Source of the DNA: Fodinibius sp051746985
GTDB lineage: Bacteria; Bacteroidota; Rhodothermia; Balneolales; Balneolaceae
NCBI GenBank assembly: GCA_051746985.1
Contig: JBNJFP010000029.1
Coordinates: 1-39,503 of the forward strand
DNA length: 39,503 nt
Reading direction: 5' to 3'
A model generated the notes under the pieces. It was not told the origin of the DNA, did no database searches, and worked only from the letters and a program-made list of their open reading frames with translations. Position 1 is the stretch's first letter; the number at the start of each line of letters is the position of its first letter. Shown piece after piece: positions 6,739 to 16,461 of this stretch. A program made the position numbers and the translations under genes.

Positions 6739-9700
6739 ATGATAAACATCACCAACACCAAACAGTTATATCAGCTTCTCGGGTGGACGTTACTTGTTTT
6801 TTTGGTTGGTGTTTTAGCCCTTGAAGGATGGCGGTATGGTGTCAAACCCTCCGAAGCCGATAATCAAAAAGTAATTAGCGAAAGCCTTGATACGGCAGCC
6901 AATCATTTTCTTAATAAACAGAAAGATCTACTGGCAACCTCACAGCAACTGGCCAACACTCTGCAACCGGCCTTATTGCAAGATCGATCTGATCAGTACC
7001 TGTACCAGTTAATAAGCCGAAATTCTAACTTTTGGAGTGCTGCACTCTATCACGATCAAACCCCCGTTGTGTGGGATGGCTTTGCCCTTGATAGCACCTC
7101 AACCTCATCCCCAGAAGAATCGTCACCAAGTGTGTTGTTAAAAAAGCACAACAACATAGTTTACTGGGAGTGCCAAATCCCCTTTAGCACAAAAGATAGT
7201 GTTGGCACTGTTGATTACAATCTTTTGACCACTTATCAGCTTGAGCAGAGCAATCCCCTTTCGATAGGAAATCAGAACGAGTTTAATATTTTTCAGCAAT
7301 CGACCGATTTTGCCCTCTCCTATCCGCTCGAGTTTAGTATTTTTAATGATCCTCCCGATGAGCCGGTCCAAAGCCAACCGCTTACTAACTTAGAAGGGGA
7401 TTCTGTTGGCGTGGTCTATGCCACCGCTGATGAATTCGAAAACACCAAAGCCAAATGGCAACAAAGCAATACGTTCTGGCGCTCTATTTATGGGGCTTTG
7501 TGCCTTATTATAATCCTCGCGATCCTATTTATAATTGCTGATCGCCTGTCCATTTGGAAATCGTTAGTATTACAACTCCTCTTCGTGGGTATTGGCTGGA
7601 TCATTTTTTGGTACCCCAATCTGCTGGCTCAATGGATTCTCTATCTCTCAACCGACGGCAGTAGCGAGTGGACTAACCTTGTTGAAAATCTGAGCCTGTC
7701 ATTCATAAATGCGGGATTTGCGCTGTTAGCATCGATCATAATCACCCGAAGGCTTCAGCAGTTTTATAAAAAAATTAGTGCCGACTGGTACCTTAGCACA
7801 ATCAGCCTTTCGGTCATTTTCGGACTGGTAAATGCCCTGGGACTTCTCAGCCTTTTTAAGATGCTTTATGAAATAGCCAGTACATCGGCGGTCCCCATTC
7901 TCGATCTCCGAATTTTCCCAGAAGCCGGAACGATCATTCTTTATTTGGCTATCGGACTTACCACCATTGCCGCCGGTAATATTTTCGTGGCATTAAACCG
8001 TATGCTTTTCCGATTTACAGATGAACATATAAAGCTGGCTTCATCGGTACTTTCAGTAAGCTTTTTGTTTAGCCTTTTTATTCTGCAGCTGTTTATTCCT
8101 GAGCGCCTCATTTTTAATTGGATGTTCTACAGCTCCATTATCGCATTTATCACGGTGTTGAGCATCGCCCTTATTTATGAAAAGAATATCGCTGATTTCA
8201 GAAATAAATCGCTGTTACGAAAAATTATAATGGCCAGCTTTGTGGTTGCCACCATCAGCATGCCGACTCTATACCAATCCGCAATCGATAATATTGATAA
8301 AAAAGTTTGGGAGCGTGCCCAAAGTTATTCGCAAGATGAGGATCCCAACGCAAGACAGCTTACCGCTGATCTATTAAACAGCCTCGAGCAAAACTTTCGA
8401 GAAATAAACACCGAAGATCTACAAGAAAACAGATCCAGTCTGCAAACACGATTTTCACGTATTATCCAGGATTATATATCTCCAAGGAGCAATATCTATT
8501 CGCTAAATCTGCAATTGGTCAGTAATAATGGTGAACTCATCGCCGATTATGCGACCGACTTAAATTCTCCAAACTGGGTCAACACGTTCAACATTTCGAC
8601 CCTACAAATTGTCACTGAAATTGAGCAGATTACAAAATCAACTATTCGTCCCGTTGTACAACTTCCCCAACTTGTCAACCAGCAGAAATACCGCACCTTT
8701 TACCGGGGATGGATTCCCATTTTTGGTACCTCTGACGAGCAGCCCATAGCCTGGATTTTATGTTCCGTTTACCAAGAACGTCCCGAATATAACAAGCCGA
8801 TCCGGACGGTGATGTCCAGACTTTCATTCGAAGATTTAAACACCCCTTACCTGTTGCAGCGTTTTCAAAACGGCAGGCTCACCAACACCGTTCAACAAGG
8901 ATTTACAAACTACTTTCCAAACTATCGTACCCTTGAGCAAAATAAAATTGAGGCACTAAACAGCGACACGCTCCTTTATACGGATGAAAAGACCGACCAA
9001 TTCTCATACCGTACGATGCTTTGGAAGGAATCGGAAGACCAAATCATAAAAGCCAGCACTACCCTTCCAGGTTATCGCGTCATTTTGTTTTCCTTCTTTC
9101 GATATAGCTTTATGCTATTACTTGTGGGATGTATCATCGTGCTCATTCGTCAACTTGTCCCTCCCTTAAACTTTCAGTTTTTAGGAGCAAACAAACGTTT
9201 CCAGGATCGGCTTATCGACAGTCTTTTATTAGCAACCTTGGTATTTCTGGCATTCTTGATTGCCACCTCCCATTATGCCATAAAACAGCAAAACCGCGAC
9301 ATCGTCCGCCAGGAATTAGTCGATAAGCTACAGCGGCTTTCACAAAATATTGAGGCCAATCCCGCTATTCAAAACAATCGCCGGCTGGGCAAATCCTTTT
9401 CCCTGGATTCCCTTACCACTCCCTTCGATGTGGATGCCAGCTTTTATGCGGGGCGCACCGTCACGGAAACAACAACACCTCAAATTTATCAGCAACATTT
9501 ACTGCCCTCGGCCCTGCCGTATGATATCTATCACCAGCTGTACAATCGTAACCAGCAAGACGCCTACTCTTCGGTACAGCTTGCAGGACAGAACCTACTT
9601 ATCGGCTACCGTTCGATCTCAAACAGCAACAACATTCCCATTGCCACCATCGCCATTCCCACTTTTTTGGAATCGCCCAAATACGATCAGCAATTGTTGG

Positions 9701-10623
9701 AGACCATCAGCTACCTAATACTCGTTTACCTGCTGGTGTTTGGATTGTTTATTCTGGGATCTACCGTCATTTCCAAACAGCTAACCCGTCCCCTGGTCCA
9801 TATACAGCGCGGTCTGAACAAAATATCTGGAGGCAACCTCAATACCACCATCCCCGTAACCAGCGACGACGAAATTGGAAATCTGGCCAACGCCTACAAC
9901 ACCATGGTTTCGCGATTAAAGAAATTGCAAAAAGAGCTTGCCGAGGCCGAACGCGAGGCGGCCTGGAAAGAGATGGCGCAGCAGGTAGCCCATGAAATAA
10001 AAAACCCGCTGACCCCCATGAAGCTAAATGTGCAGCACCTTGAGCGTCAACTAAAAAGTGACAATCATGATCCTGACGAGCTCAAAAAAAGGGTTCAGAA
10101 AATTACCGCCAATCTCATCGAACAGATTCAGTCGTTGAGTAATATCGCCTCCGATTTCTCGAAGTTTTCACAGCCGTTAACCGAAGACTTTACCGATGTT
10201 AACCTTGGAACTATACTTACGTCTGTTGCCAAACTTTATGAACACGATGAAAAAATTGAAGTCACCCTCGAAAAGCCTGCCCGCCCCGTTACCGTTCGCG
10301 GTATTGATGATGAAATTAAACGTGTTATCATCAACCTGGTGAAAAATGCTTACGAGGCTATGTCTGAAAATGGCGGTACCATTCTGCTGCGCTTATATCG
10401 GCACCATCAAAACGCATTTATCGAGGTTGAAGATGACGGCTCCGGCATCCCTGAAAAAGATCGGGCGAATATTTTTGTACCCAACTTTTCTACAAAATCA
10501 AGCGGTACCGGGCTGGGATTAGCTATTTGCAAGAAGATCATTGAGGCGCATGAAGGCAGCATCAGTTTTGCATCGGTCGAGGGCGAAGGCACCACCTTTG
10601 TAATTAAATTACCTCGAAAATAA
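6739..10623 (+). CDS. Very large polytopic sensor histidine kinase, NtrY-like C-terminus
   Basis: A 1294-residue membrane kinase. TM1 (about residues 13-31) is followed by an extracytoplasmic region to about 250, then eight or so closely packed helices (250-512), a second large hydrophilic region (513-785), two helices (about 790-806 and 829-845), a third exported region, and a final helix (990-1012). A HAMP domain (about 1013-1065), the H-box QVAHEIKNPLTPMK with H1085, an N-box with N1203, and the DDGSGIP and GTGLGLA ATP-binding motifs complete the kinase. The H-box and layout match NtrY-type kinases. No response regulator is adjacent. The frame is open from a TTG at 6730, but the ATG at 6739 is the likelier start. 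The ligand is unknown. Confidence 0.9.
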   Translation: MINITNTKQLYQLLGWTLLVFLVGVLALEGWRYGVKPSEADNQKVISESLDTAANHFLNKQKDLLATSQQLANTLQPALLQDRSDQYLYQLISRNSNFWSAALYHDQTPVVWDGFALDSTSTSSPEESSPSVLLKKHNNIVYWECQIPFSTKDSVGTVDYNLLTTYQLEQSNPLSIGNQNEFNIFQQSTDFALSYPLEFSIFNDPPDEPVQSQPLTNLEGDSVGVVYATADEFENTKAKWQQSNTFWRSIYGALCLIIILAILFIIADRLSIWKSLVLQLLFVGIGWIIFWYPNLLAQWILYLSTDGSSEWTNLVENLSLSFINAGFALLASIIITRRLQQFYKKISADWYLSTISLSVIFGLVNALGLLSLFKMLYEIASTSAVPILDLRIFPEAGTIILYLAIGLTTIAAGNIFVALNRMLFRFTDEHIKLASSVLSVSFLFSLFILQLFIPERLIFNWMFYSSIIAFITVLSIALIYEKNIADFRNKSLLRKIIMASFVVATISMPTLYQSAIDNIDKKVWERAQSYSQDEDPNARQLTADLLNSLEQNFREINTEDLQENRSSLQTRFSRIIQDYISPRSNIYSLNLQLVSNNGELIADYATDLNSPNWVNTFNISTLQIVTEIEQITKSTIRPVVQLPQLVNQQKYRTFYRGWIPIFGTSDEQPIAWILCSVYQERPEYNKPIRTVMSRLSFEDLNTPYLLQRFQNGRLTNTVQQGFTNYFPNYRTLEQNKIEALNSDTLLYTDEKTDQFSYRTMLWKESEDQIIKASTTLPGYRVILFSFFRYSFMLLLVGCIIVLIRQLVPPLNFQFLGANKRFQDRLIDSLLLATLVFLAFLIATSHYAIKQQNRDIVRQELVDKLQRLSQNIEANPAIQNNRRLGKSFSLDSLTTPFDVDASFYAGRTVTETTTPQIYQQHLLPSALPYDIYHQLYNRNQQDAYSSVQLAGQNLLIGYRSISNSNNIPIATIAIPTFLESPKYDQQLLETISYLILVYLLVFGLFILGSTVISKQLTRPLVHIQRGLNKISGGNLNTTIPVTSDDEIGNLANAYNTMVSRLKKLQKELAEAEREAAWKEMAQQVAHEIKNPLTPMKLNVQHLERQLKSDNHDPDELKKRVQKITANLIEQIQSLSNIASDFSKFSQPLTEDFTDVNLGTILTSVAKLYEHDEKIEVTLEKPARPVTVRGIDDEIKRVIINLVKNAYEAMSENGGTILLRLYRHHQNAFIEVEDDGSGIPEKDRANIFVPNFSTKSSGTGLGLAICKKIIEAHEGSISFASVEGEGTTFVIKLPRK

Positions 10624-10715
10624 CATCCGGTTTCAGCTTACTTTTCCCTCTCTTTTTTTGTACCATAAGCGATTCCTCTAAATAGAACTGCTCTCAGCTG
10701 AAGCTGCCATTTTAG

Positions 10716-12074
10716 ATGCTCGCTTATTTAAAATCAGAAAAAGACCACCTGCGCAAAGAAGCCGGAATTACGCTCAAAATAGGACTGCCGGTTATCATCG
10801 CCCAGCTGCTGCAGATGTCGATGAACTTTGTAGATACGGTAATGGCGGGCAACCTCTCGGCCGAAGATTTGGCGGCTGTAGCTGTGGGTGGAGCTATCTT
10901 TATACCCTTCATGATGCTCGCTGCCGGAATCCTAATGGCACTAACCCCCATTGTGGCACAACTTGTCGGCAGCCGCAACTTTGATGAAATTGGCGTCAAT
11001 GTTAGGCAAGCATTGTGGCTGTGCCTAATACTATCCATTCCTATCTTTTTCCTGATTCGCAATCTCGAAATGGTCATGCACTTTCTGGATGTTACTCCCG
11101 AAATCATCCCCCTTGCACAAGGCTATCTCGATGCCATATCCTGGGGCGTTTTTGGCGTTTGCGGATATATGGCTCTTCGTTTTTTTAACGAAGGCATGTC
11201 GGTTACCCGACCGGCGATGTACTTTGCGCTAATCGGCGTATTTGTCAACGTAGGTGCCAACTATGTGCTGATGTACGGCCATCTCGGCTTTCCCGAACTG
11301 GGCGCGGTTGGCTGTGGATACGCCTCCTCACTTGTGGGCTATGTGATGCTGGCTGGGATGCTCATTTTTACGATGAACCACAAACCGTACGACCGGTTTA
11401 AAATTTTCACGACTTGGCGCCCCCCCGAGTGGAAATACCTGAAAGAGCTACTGCAAATTGGTGTCCCTATCGGGCTTAGCTCCACGATGGAGGTTACCAT
11501 GTTTGCTTTGGTGAGCCTGTTGATGGGATCACTCAGCGCTGTTGCCGTGGCAGGACATCAAGTCGCTATCAATTTTTCGGCAATGACCTTTATGGTGCCC
11601 TTTGGTCTGGCAACCGCCATCACCACACGTGTAGGTAACGCTATTGGCAAGGGATCAATGATCGAAGCCCGAAAACGCGGATACCTGGGCATCACCATGG
11701 CCACCTTTTTTATGAGTATTACGGCCGTTATCATGTACCTTTTCCCCGAGCTCATCACCAGCATGTACACCCAGGATGCCGATGTTCAAGAAGTAGCGGT
11801 AAGCCTGCTCTACATGGCAGCCATCTTCCAAATTTCAGACGGGCTGCAAGTTAGCGGATATGGTGCGCTGCGCGGACTTAAAGACACCACCATCCCCATG
11901 TTTGTAAACTTTATCGCCTATTGGATGGTGGGGCTACCCCTCGGTTATTATATAGGCATTGTACGTAATGTTGGTCCACAGGGTCTTTGGATGGGACTTA
12001 TTGCCGGACTTACGATTGCAGCCATTTTACACAACATCCGGTTTTACATCCTTACAAAAAACGACAATAATTAG
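10716..12074 (+). CDS. MATE-family multidrug/toxin efflux transporter
   Basis: A 452-residue, twelve-helix transporter of the MATE (MatE) family that exports organic compounds in exchange for Na+ or H+. The first helix reads ITLKIGLPVIIAQLLQMSMN, then the usual FVDTVMAGNLSAEDLAAVAVG; the second half repeats the pattern with IGVPIGLSSTMEVTMFALVS and VAGHQVAINFSAM. PFGLATAITTRVGNAIGKG is a typical NorM signature. The start ATG at 10716 follows a 92-base gap. The polyketide operon begins 69 bases downstream on the same strand, so it could export that product, but MATE genes are common and this is only a neighbourhood inference. Confidence 0.93.
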   Translation: MLAYLKSEKDHLRKEAGITLKIGLPVIIAQLLQMSMNFVDTVMAGNLSAEDLAAVAVGGAIFIPFMMLAAGILMALTPIVAQLVGSRNFDEIGVNVRQALWLCLILSIPIFFLIRNLEMVMHFLDVTPEIIPLAQGYLDAISWGVFGVCGYMALRFFNEGMSVTRPAMYFALIGVFVNVGANYVLMYGHLGFPELGAVGCGYASSLVGYVMLAGMLIFTMNHKPYDRFKIFTTWRPPEWKYLKELLQIGVPIGLSSTMEVTMFALVSLLMGSLSAVAVAGHQVAINFSAMTFMVPFGLATAITTRVGNAIGKGSMIEARKRGYLGITMATFFMSITAVIMYLFPELITSMYTQDADVQEVAVSLLYMAAIFQISDGLQVSGYGALRGLKDTTIPMFVNFIAYWMVGLPLGYYIGIVRNVGPQGLWMGLIAGLTIAAILHNIRFYILTKNDNN

Positions 12075-12143
12075 GATTTTGGAATTTTTACCACAAACTT
12101 AGGGTATTATAGGATACACGCCTTAACCTAAATCCAGTGGTGC

Positions 12144-13250
12144 ATGTCAGCTTATATCCAAAATATTGCTACTACAGTTCCCGACCGGTCGTATGATCAA
12201 TCCTTTTTGCGCGATCGCATGAAAGAATATATCAGCGACAAGGAGATAACGCAGCGTATTATTCATCAAATCTATACCAAATCGGGCATCAAAAAACGTC
12301 ATACCGTCATTCCCGACTTTAATGCCAACGGGGATCCCCGTTTCTTTTTTGAGAAAGATGGCACCTTAAATGTTCCCACCACGGGAGCCCGAAACAAATT
12401 ATATACAAAGAAAGCCAAAAAGCTCTTTGTTGATACGGCCCGTAAAACGATTGATGAAAATCCCTCTTTTAACCGTCGTGATATTACGCACGTTATTACC
12501 GTATCATGCACCGGATTTTTTGCCCCCGAGCCAGGCTATGAAATCATAAAACAACTCGGACTGTCTGCATCCACACAGCGTTTTCATCTGGGTTTTATGG
12601 GATGTTTTGCCGCTTTTCCCGCAATGAAAATGGCCAAGGCCTTCTGTGAATCTCAGCCTGATGCCAACGTACTGGTGATCTGTTTAGAACTGTGCAGTAT
12701 TCACCTCCAGCCGTCAGAACTACTTGATAATTTAATTTCGGCATCCGTTTTCGCCGACGGTGCCGCCGGAATGCTAATCAGCAGCAAACGCCCTTCTACT
12801 ACCTCTTTTGAATTGATGCAATTTTCAACAGCTATCGCTCCCAAAAGTGAAAAAGACATGGCATGGACCATCGGAGATACTGGCTTTGATATGGTACTCT
12901 CAACCTACGTGCCCGACATCATAAAGTCTAACCTAAAACAATCTGTTGCTCCATTTTTTAACGACTTTCAACTTTCCCAAGAACAGGTTCGGCATTGGGC
13001 ACTGCATCCCGGCGGTAGAGCCATCCTTGACAAAGTGCAGCAAAACTTTATGCTTGATGATGAGCAACTGGAGCCATCTCGCAAGGTACTCTCTGAGTTT
13101 GGAAATATGAGCAGTGCCACCATCCTGTTTGTGCTGGCAGAACTTCTAAAACGACCGGCTGCGAATCACCAGGAATCGGTTTTAGCCATGGCCTTTGGAC
13201 CGGGACTCACCATCGAAAGCGGGTTACTTCAAAAGATTTCTGACCGCTGA
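12144..13250 (+). CDS. Type III polyketide synthase (chalcone/stilbene synthase family)
   Basis: A 368-residue homodimeric-type condensing enzyme that builds and cyclises polyketides from an acyl-CoA starter and malonyl-CoA. The Cys-His-Asn triad is intact: C154 in GFMGCFAAFPAM, H288 in WALHPGGRAILD and N321 in EFGNMSSATILF. The preceding TVSCTGFFAPEPG block is family typical. The CoA-ligated starter cannot be read directly. The gene is joined to a methyltransferase (TGATG overlap) and then to a flavin hydroxylase; this set matches the Streptomyces srsA-srsB-srsC operon for methylated alkylresorcinols and alkylquinones, so a long-chain starter and a phenolic or pyrone lipid product is the best inference. 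Confidence 0.95.
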   Translation: MSAYIQNIATTVPDRSYDQSFLRDRMKEYISDKEITQRIIHQIYTKSGIKKRHTVIPDFNANGDPRFFFEKDGTLNVPTTGARNKLYTKKAKKLFVDTARKTIDENPSFNRRDITHVITVSCTGFFAPEPGYEIIKQLGLSASTQRFHLGFMGCFAAFPAMKMAKAFCESQPDANVLVICLELCSIHLQPSELLDNLISASVFADGAAGMLISSKRPSTTSFELMQFSTAIAPKSEKDMAWTIGDTGFDMVLSTYVPDIIKSNLKQSVAPFFNDFQLSQEQVRHWALHPGGRAILDKVQQNFMLDDEQLEPSRKVLSEFGNMSSATILFVLAELLKRPAANHQESVLAMAFGPGLTIESGLLQKISDR

Positions 13251-13945
13251 TGCCTCTTTTTTTATCACAACGAGATACCGAGAGTCGGGAACACATGGAT
13301 GATTCCAATTGTGATCTTGAAGAGCTCCACAATACCTATCGGCAGTTTGATCGAGTGAACCAATGGATTTCGGGATGGCGAAAAATTTATACCCATCATA
13401 TTCGGCCAAAGATTCAGCTAAATATTCCATACTCGCTGTTGGACGTTGGATTTGGCGGTGGCGACATCCCGATAAAATTAGCGCGGTGGGCACAGGCAGA
13501 TGGTATTGACCTGCGGATTACGGCTATCGATCCCGATCCTCGGGCGATAGCGTTTGTAGAATCGACTAATTATCCACCCAACATCCAATTTTTGCAGTGT
13601 CAATTATCAGCGCTGGATCCCACCGATGAACAATTCGACTTTGTAGTATCCAATCATTTGATCCATCATCTAACTAAAAAAGAACTACTGGAAACCTTAG
13701 ACCAAGCACAACAACTAAGTAGGTTAGCAGTCATTTTTAACGACCTCCAGAGAAGCGACCTGGCGCACCTGCTTTTTAATATTTTTTCGCGACCTATTTT
13801 TCGTAGTTCTTTTATAACTGAAGATGGATTGACGTCAATCAAGCGAAGCTACACACCAGCTGAATTGGAAACGATAGCACCAAAAGAGTGGCAGGTGCAA
13901 CGCCTTTTTCCGTTTCGCATGCTGTTAAGTTATGCTCATGGATAA
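13250..13945 (+). CDS. Class I SAM-dependent methyltransferase of the polyketide operon
   Basis: A 231-residue Rossmann-fold methyltransferase. Motif I is LLDVGFGGGDIPI (DVGFGGG at residues 65-71), followed by an acidic strand end AIDPDP (about 92-97) for the SAM ribose, and FDFVVSNHLIHHLT as motif IV/post-IV, the pattern of small-molecule O- or C-methyltransferases (UbiE-like). The ATG overlaps the stop of the polyketide synthase by one base and the C-terminus overlaps the hydroxylase gene, so the three are translationally coupled. It most likely methylates the polyketide product; SrsB is the functional analogue in Streptomyces. Confidence 0.9.
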   Translation: MPLFLSQRDTESREHMDDSNCDLEELHNTYRQFDRVNQWISGWRKIYTHHIRPKIQLNIPYSLLDVGFGGGDIPIKLARWAQADGIDLRITAIDPDPRAIAFVESTNYPPNIQFLQCQLSALDPTDEQFDFVVSNHLIHHLTKKELLETLDQAQQLSRLAVIFNDLQRSDLAHLLFNIFSRPIFRSSFITEDGLTSIKRSYTPAELETIAPKEWQVQRLFPFRMLLSYAHG

Positions 13946-15104
13946 GATTTCTGAGACATATCAAATTGTTATTGTAGGCGGTGGTCCGGTTGGACTATTC
14001 CTCGGATTATGCCTTGAAGAGCTGGGCATTTCGTATCTCATCATCGAAAAAAGATCAGCACCCCCTCCCGGCTCACGATCTCTTGGTATCCATCCGGTTT
14101 CACTGGAGTTATTTAAAAAACTGGGTATAGCTCATCTTTTTGTCGAAAGGGGAATTAAAATCCAGCGCGGACATGCTTTTTCCAATAAAAAAAAATTAGG
14201 TACTCTTTCCTTTGAAACCTGCCCAAAACCCTACAATTATATATTAGCACTACCTCAATACCAAACTGAACGTCTGCTTAATGTGGAACTTAAAAAGCGA
14301 CATCCCAACCGAATAATTCGGCAAGCCGAAGTTACACAGATAACCCAAATGCCAGACGGGACAAACGTGACTTTTAAACATAATGGGAAAACAGTTTTGG
14401 TACATTCGCACTATGTGATCGGATGCGATGGCAAAGACAGCTTAGTGCGGAAAGAGGCCGACATTGCATTTGATGGGCACCAATATCCCGATACATACAT
14501 CATGGGCGATTTTGAGGATAATACGAATTTTCAACATGATGCCGCGATTTTCCTTTGTGATGAGGGGTTAATTGAGTCGTTCCCGTTGCCTAAAAACAGG
14601 CGTCGATGGGTGGTAAAAACATCTGAATACCTACCGGAGGTTACCCCGAAAGATATAAGCAGGCGTGTTGAAAAGCGCATTGGATATTCACTCGATACTG
14701 CTGCTCACTTTATGCTAAGCAGTTTTGGGGTTCAAAAACTATTGGCCAAGCCGATGATCAACGATCACATTATTCTGTGCGGTGATGCAGCTCATATTGT
14801 AAGTCCCATTGGCGGACAAGGAATGAATTTAGGATGGCTGGACGCCTGGGATTTATCAAAAACATTAAAGCAAGCCATAGATCATCCGAAGCAGGCAAGA
14901 GCAATTCTCAATATGTATCAGCAACGAAGAAAACATGCGGCCCGCAATGCTATCCACAGAGCAGAATTAAACATGCTGTTGGGTAGAAAACAGACTTTTC
15001 CCGTAATTCGTAATAACCTGGTTTCTCTGATACTAAATACGCCCATTTCAAAAATAATGGCCGATATTTTCACCATGCGCGGGGTCGAACGGTGGGTAGT
15101 GTAA
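13932..15104 (+). CDS. FAD-dependent aromatic hydroxylase (PHBH/UbiH-like monooxygenase)
   Basis: A 390-residue class A flavoprotein monooxygenase. It has the FAD Rossmann motif IVGGGPVGLFLG (GGGPVG at 16-21), the DG motif VIGCDGKDSLVRK (163-174) and the GD motif LCGDAAHIVSPIGGQGMN (282-299). Such enzymes use NAD(P)H and O2 to hydroxylate phenolic rings. It overlaps the methyltransferase by 14 bases; a second ATG at 13938 is an equally fair start. In the operon it would hydroxylate the ring made by the type III synthase, as SrsC does in Streptomyces, opening the way to a quinone. It ends 11 bases from the convergent kinase gene. Confidence 0.92.
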   Translation: MLMDKISETYQIVIVGGGPVGLFLGLCLEELGISYLIIEKRSAPPPGSRSLGIHPVSLELFKKLGIAHLFVERGIKIQRGHAFSNKKKLGTLSFETCPKPYNYILALPQYQTERLLNVELKKRHPNRIIRQAEVTQITQMPDGTNVTFKHNGKTVLVHSHYVIGCDGKDSLVRKEADIAFDGHQYPDTYIMGDFEDNTNFQHDAAIFLCDEGLIESFPLPKNRRRWVVKTSEYLPEVTPKDISRRVEKRIGYSLDTAAHFMLSSFGVQKLLAKPMINDHIILCGDAAHIVSPIGGQGMNLGWLDAWDLSKTLKQAIDHPKQARAILNMYQQRRKHAARNAIHRAELNMLLGRKQTFPVIRNNLVSLILNTPISKIMADIFTMRGVERWVV

Positions 15105-15115
15105 TCGTATCCCCT

Positions 15116-16288
15116 CTACTTTGAGAAACGAATCAAAAAAGTAGCGCCGTCGTTATCTCGAATTTCGATATCAGCTTCCAACCTGCGAATAAGAACATCG
15201 ATCAACCATCCGCCAACCGAACCCGATTCTAAAAGCGAAAAATCTTCGCCGATGCCCATCCCGTTATCAGATACCTTAAAGATAATTTCCCGATCTTCGG
15301 CTTCTGTAAGATCTATCCGGATTTGAGGATCTTCGGTGACTTCATTAAAAGCATGTTTATAGCAATTAACCAATAATTCATTCAACAACAGACCACAGCT
15401 CATGGCACGATCGGTATCCAGAAAAATATCATCGGCCTTAACGATAATTTTCACCTGATGCGATTCGTGTGAAAGAATATTGGCTATCTTTTGCGAAAGC
15501 CGCTCGACATAGAGCTTCAACTTTATCTCGTTGCCGGGTTTATTGTTATATAAAAAATCGTGCACTTCAGTCATCGATTTTATCCGTGCCATCGTTTTCT
15601 GGAGCACTTCTCGTGCCGCTTGGTCTTCAATATCAGAAAGCTCCAATTCAATAAGAGCCGTTATTGTCGATAGGTTATTTTTGAGCCGGTGGTGAACTTC
15701 GGTGAGCATCAAGTCGCGTTCTTCGAGTTTATCTTGCACCTCTTGCAGTTCCCGACATCGTTCTATAGCCAACGCCACATGATCCGCCAGTGCCTCAAAC
15801 ACAGGAATATCGTTTTCGGAAAACGTTCCTTCTCTTCTATTGATCGCCTGCAGCACGCCAATAACCTTATGATGGCTATTTTTAAGAGGTACACAAATGA
15901 TATTTTTCGTAGTAAAATTCGGGGATAAATCTCCCCCAAAAAGATCTGTACCTGCCACATCGTTGGTATAAAAAGGTTTGTTATTTTTGACAACCCATCC
16001 TCCTATGCCCTCTCCCTTTTTTATACGCTTTCCCTTCACTTCCTTTTTTACTGGTCCCGTTGGCATACTTACGATCAGTTCTCCAGTATTTTCGTCCAGA
16101 AGCATGAGCGAACTGGCTTCTGTATTCATCACATTTTGGACCACCTCAATACTTTCTTGCAGTACAGTGCGCAATTTCACGGCCCTGTTTACACTGCTAA
16201 TATTCTTCAACAGGATCTGTAAACTACTGCTTGTCTGTTCATCAAATGTGATGGTACCAGCGATTTTATTTCCTTTTGTTGGCGACAT
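15116..16288 (-). CDS. Soluble sensor histidine kinase with GAF domain (HisKA_2 type)
   Basis: A 390-residue protein without membrane helices or signal peptide. A GAF domain spans about residues 35-180 (SSLMLLDENTGELIVSMP, KGEGIGGWVVKNNKPFYTND, ICVPLKNSHHKVIGVLQAIN). A short coiled segment leads to a HisKA_2 box EVHHRLKNNLSTITALIE (about 197-214, phospho-accepting His 199 or 200) and a HATPase domain with LLLNELLVNCYKHAF and VSDNGMGIG. Such kinases sense small ligands or redox through GAF and often signal to stand-alone regulators. None is encoded next to it. The acn terminator lies upstream, so it has its own transcript. Confidence 0.9.
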   Translation of the reverse strand: MSPTKGNKIAGTITFDEQTSSSLQILLKNISSVNRAVKLRTVLQESIEVVQNVMNTEASSLMLLDENTGELIVSMPTGPVKKEVKGKRIKKGEGIGGWVVKNNKPFYTNDVAGTDLFGGDLSPNFTTKNIICVPLKNSHHKVIGVLQAINRREGTFSENDIPVFEALADHVALAIERCRELQEVQDKLEERDLMLTEVHHRLKNNLSTITALIELELSDIEDQAAREVLQKTMARIKSMTEVHDFLYNNKPGNEIKLKLYVERLSQKIANILSHESHQVKIIVKADDIFLDTDRAMSCGLLLNELLVNCYKHAFNEVTEDPQIRIDLTEAEDREIIFKVSDNGMGIGEDFSLLESGSVGGWLIDVLIRRLEADIEIRDNDGATFLIRFSK

Positions 16289-16405
16289 TTTAACCTCAAA
16301 GCCCAGTTAGCCTGACTATTTAACTCTCTGAATCCTTATTATTTAATATTTTTTATGATTTTTTGAAAGTCTCTCTGAAAATAAAAGTGTATCGAAATTA
16401 TAAAT

Positions 16406-16440
16406 ATAAAAAGCCCGACCTCATCCGAAGCCGGGCTTAA
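16406..16440 (-). terminator. Rho-independent terminator of acn
   Basis: On the minus strand TTAAGCCCG pairs with CGGGCTT across a short loop and is followed by TTTTTATATTT. It begins 22 bases beyond the aconitase stop. Confidence 0.8.
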
Positions 16441-16461
16441 TATTAACACGTAAATAATTAC

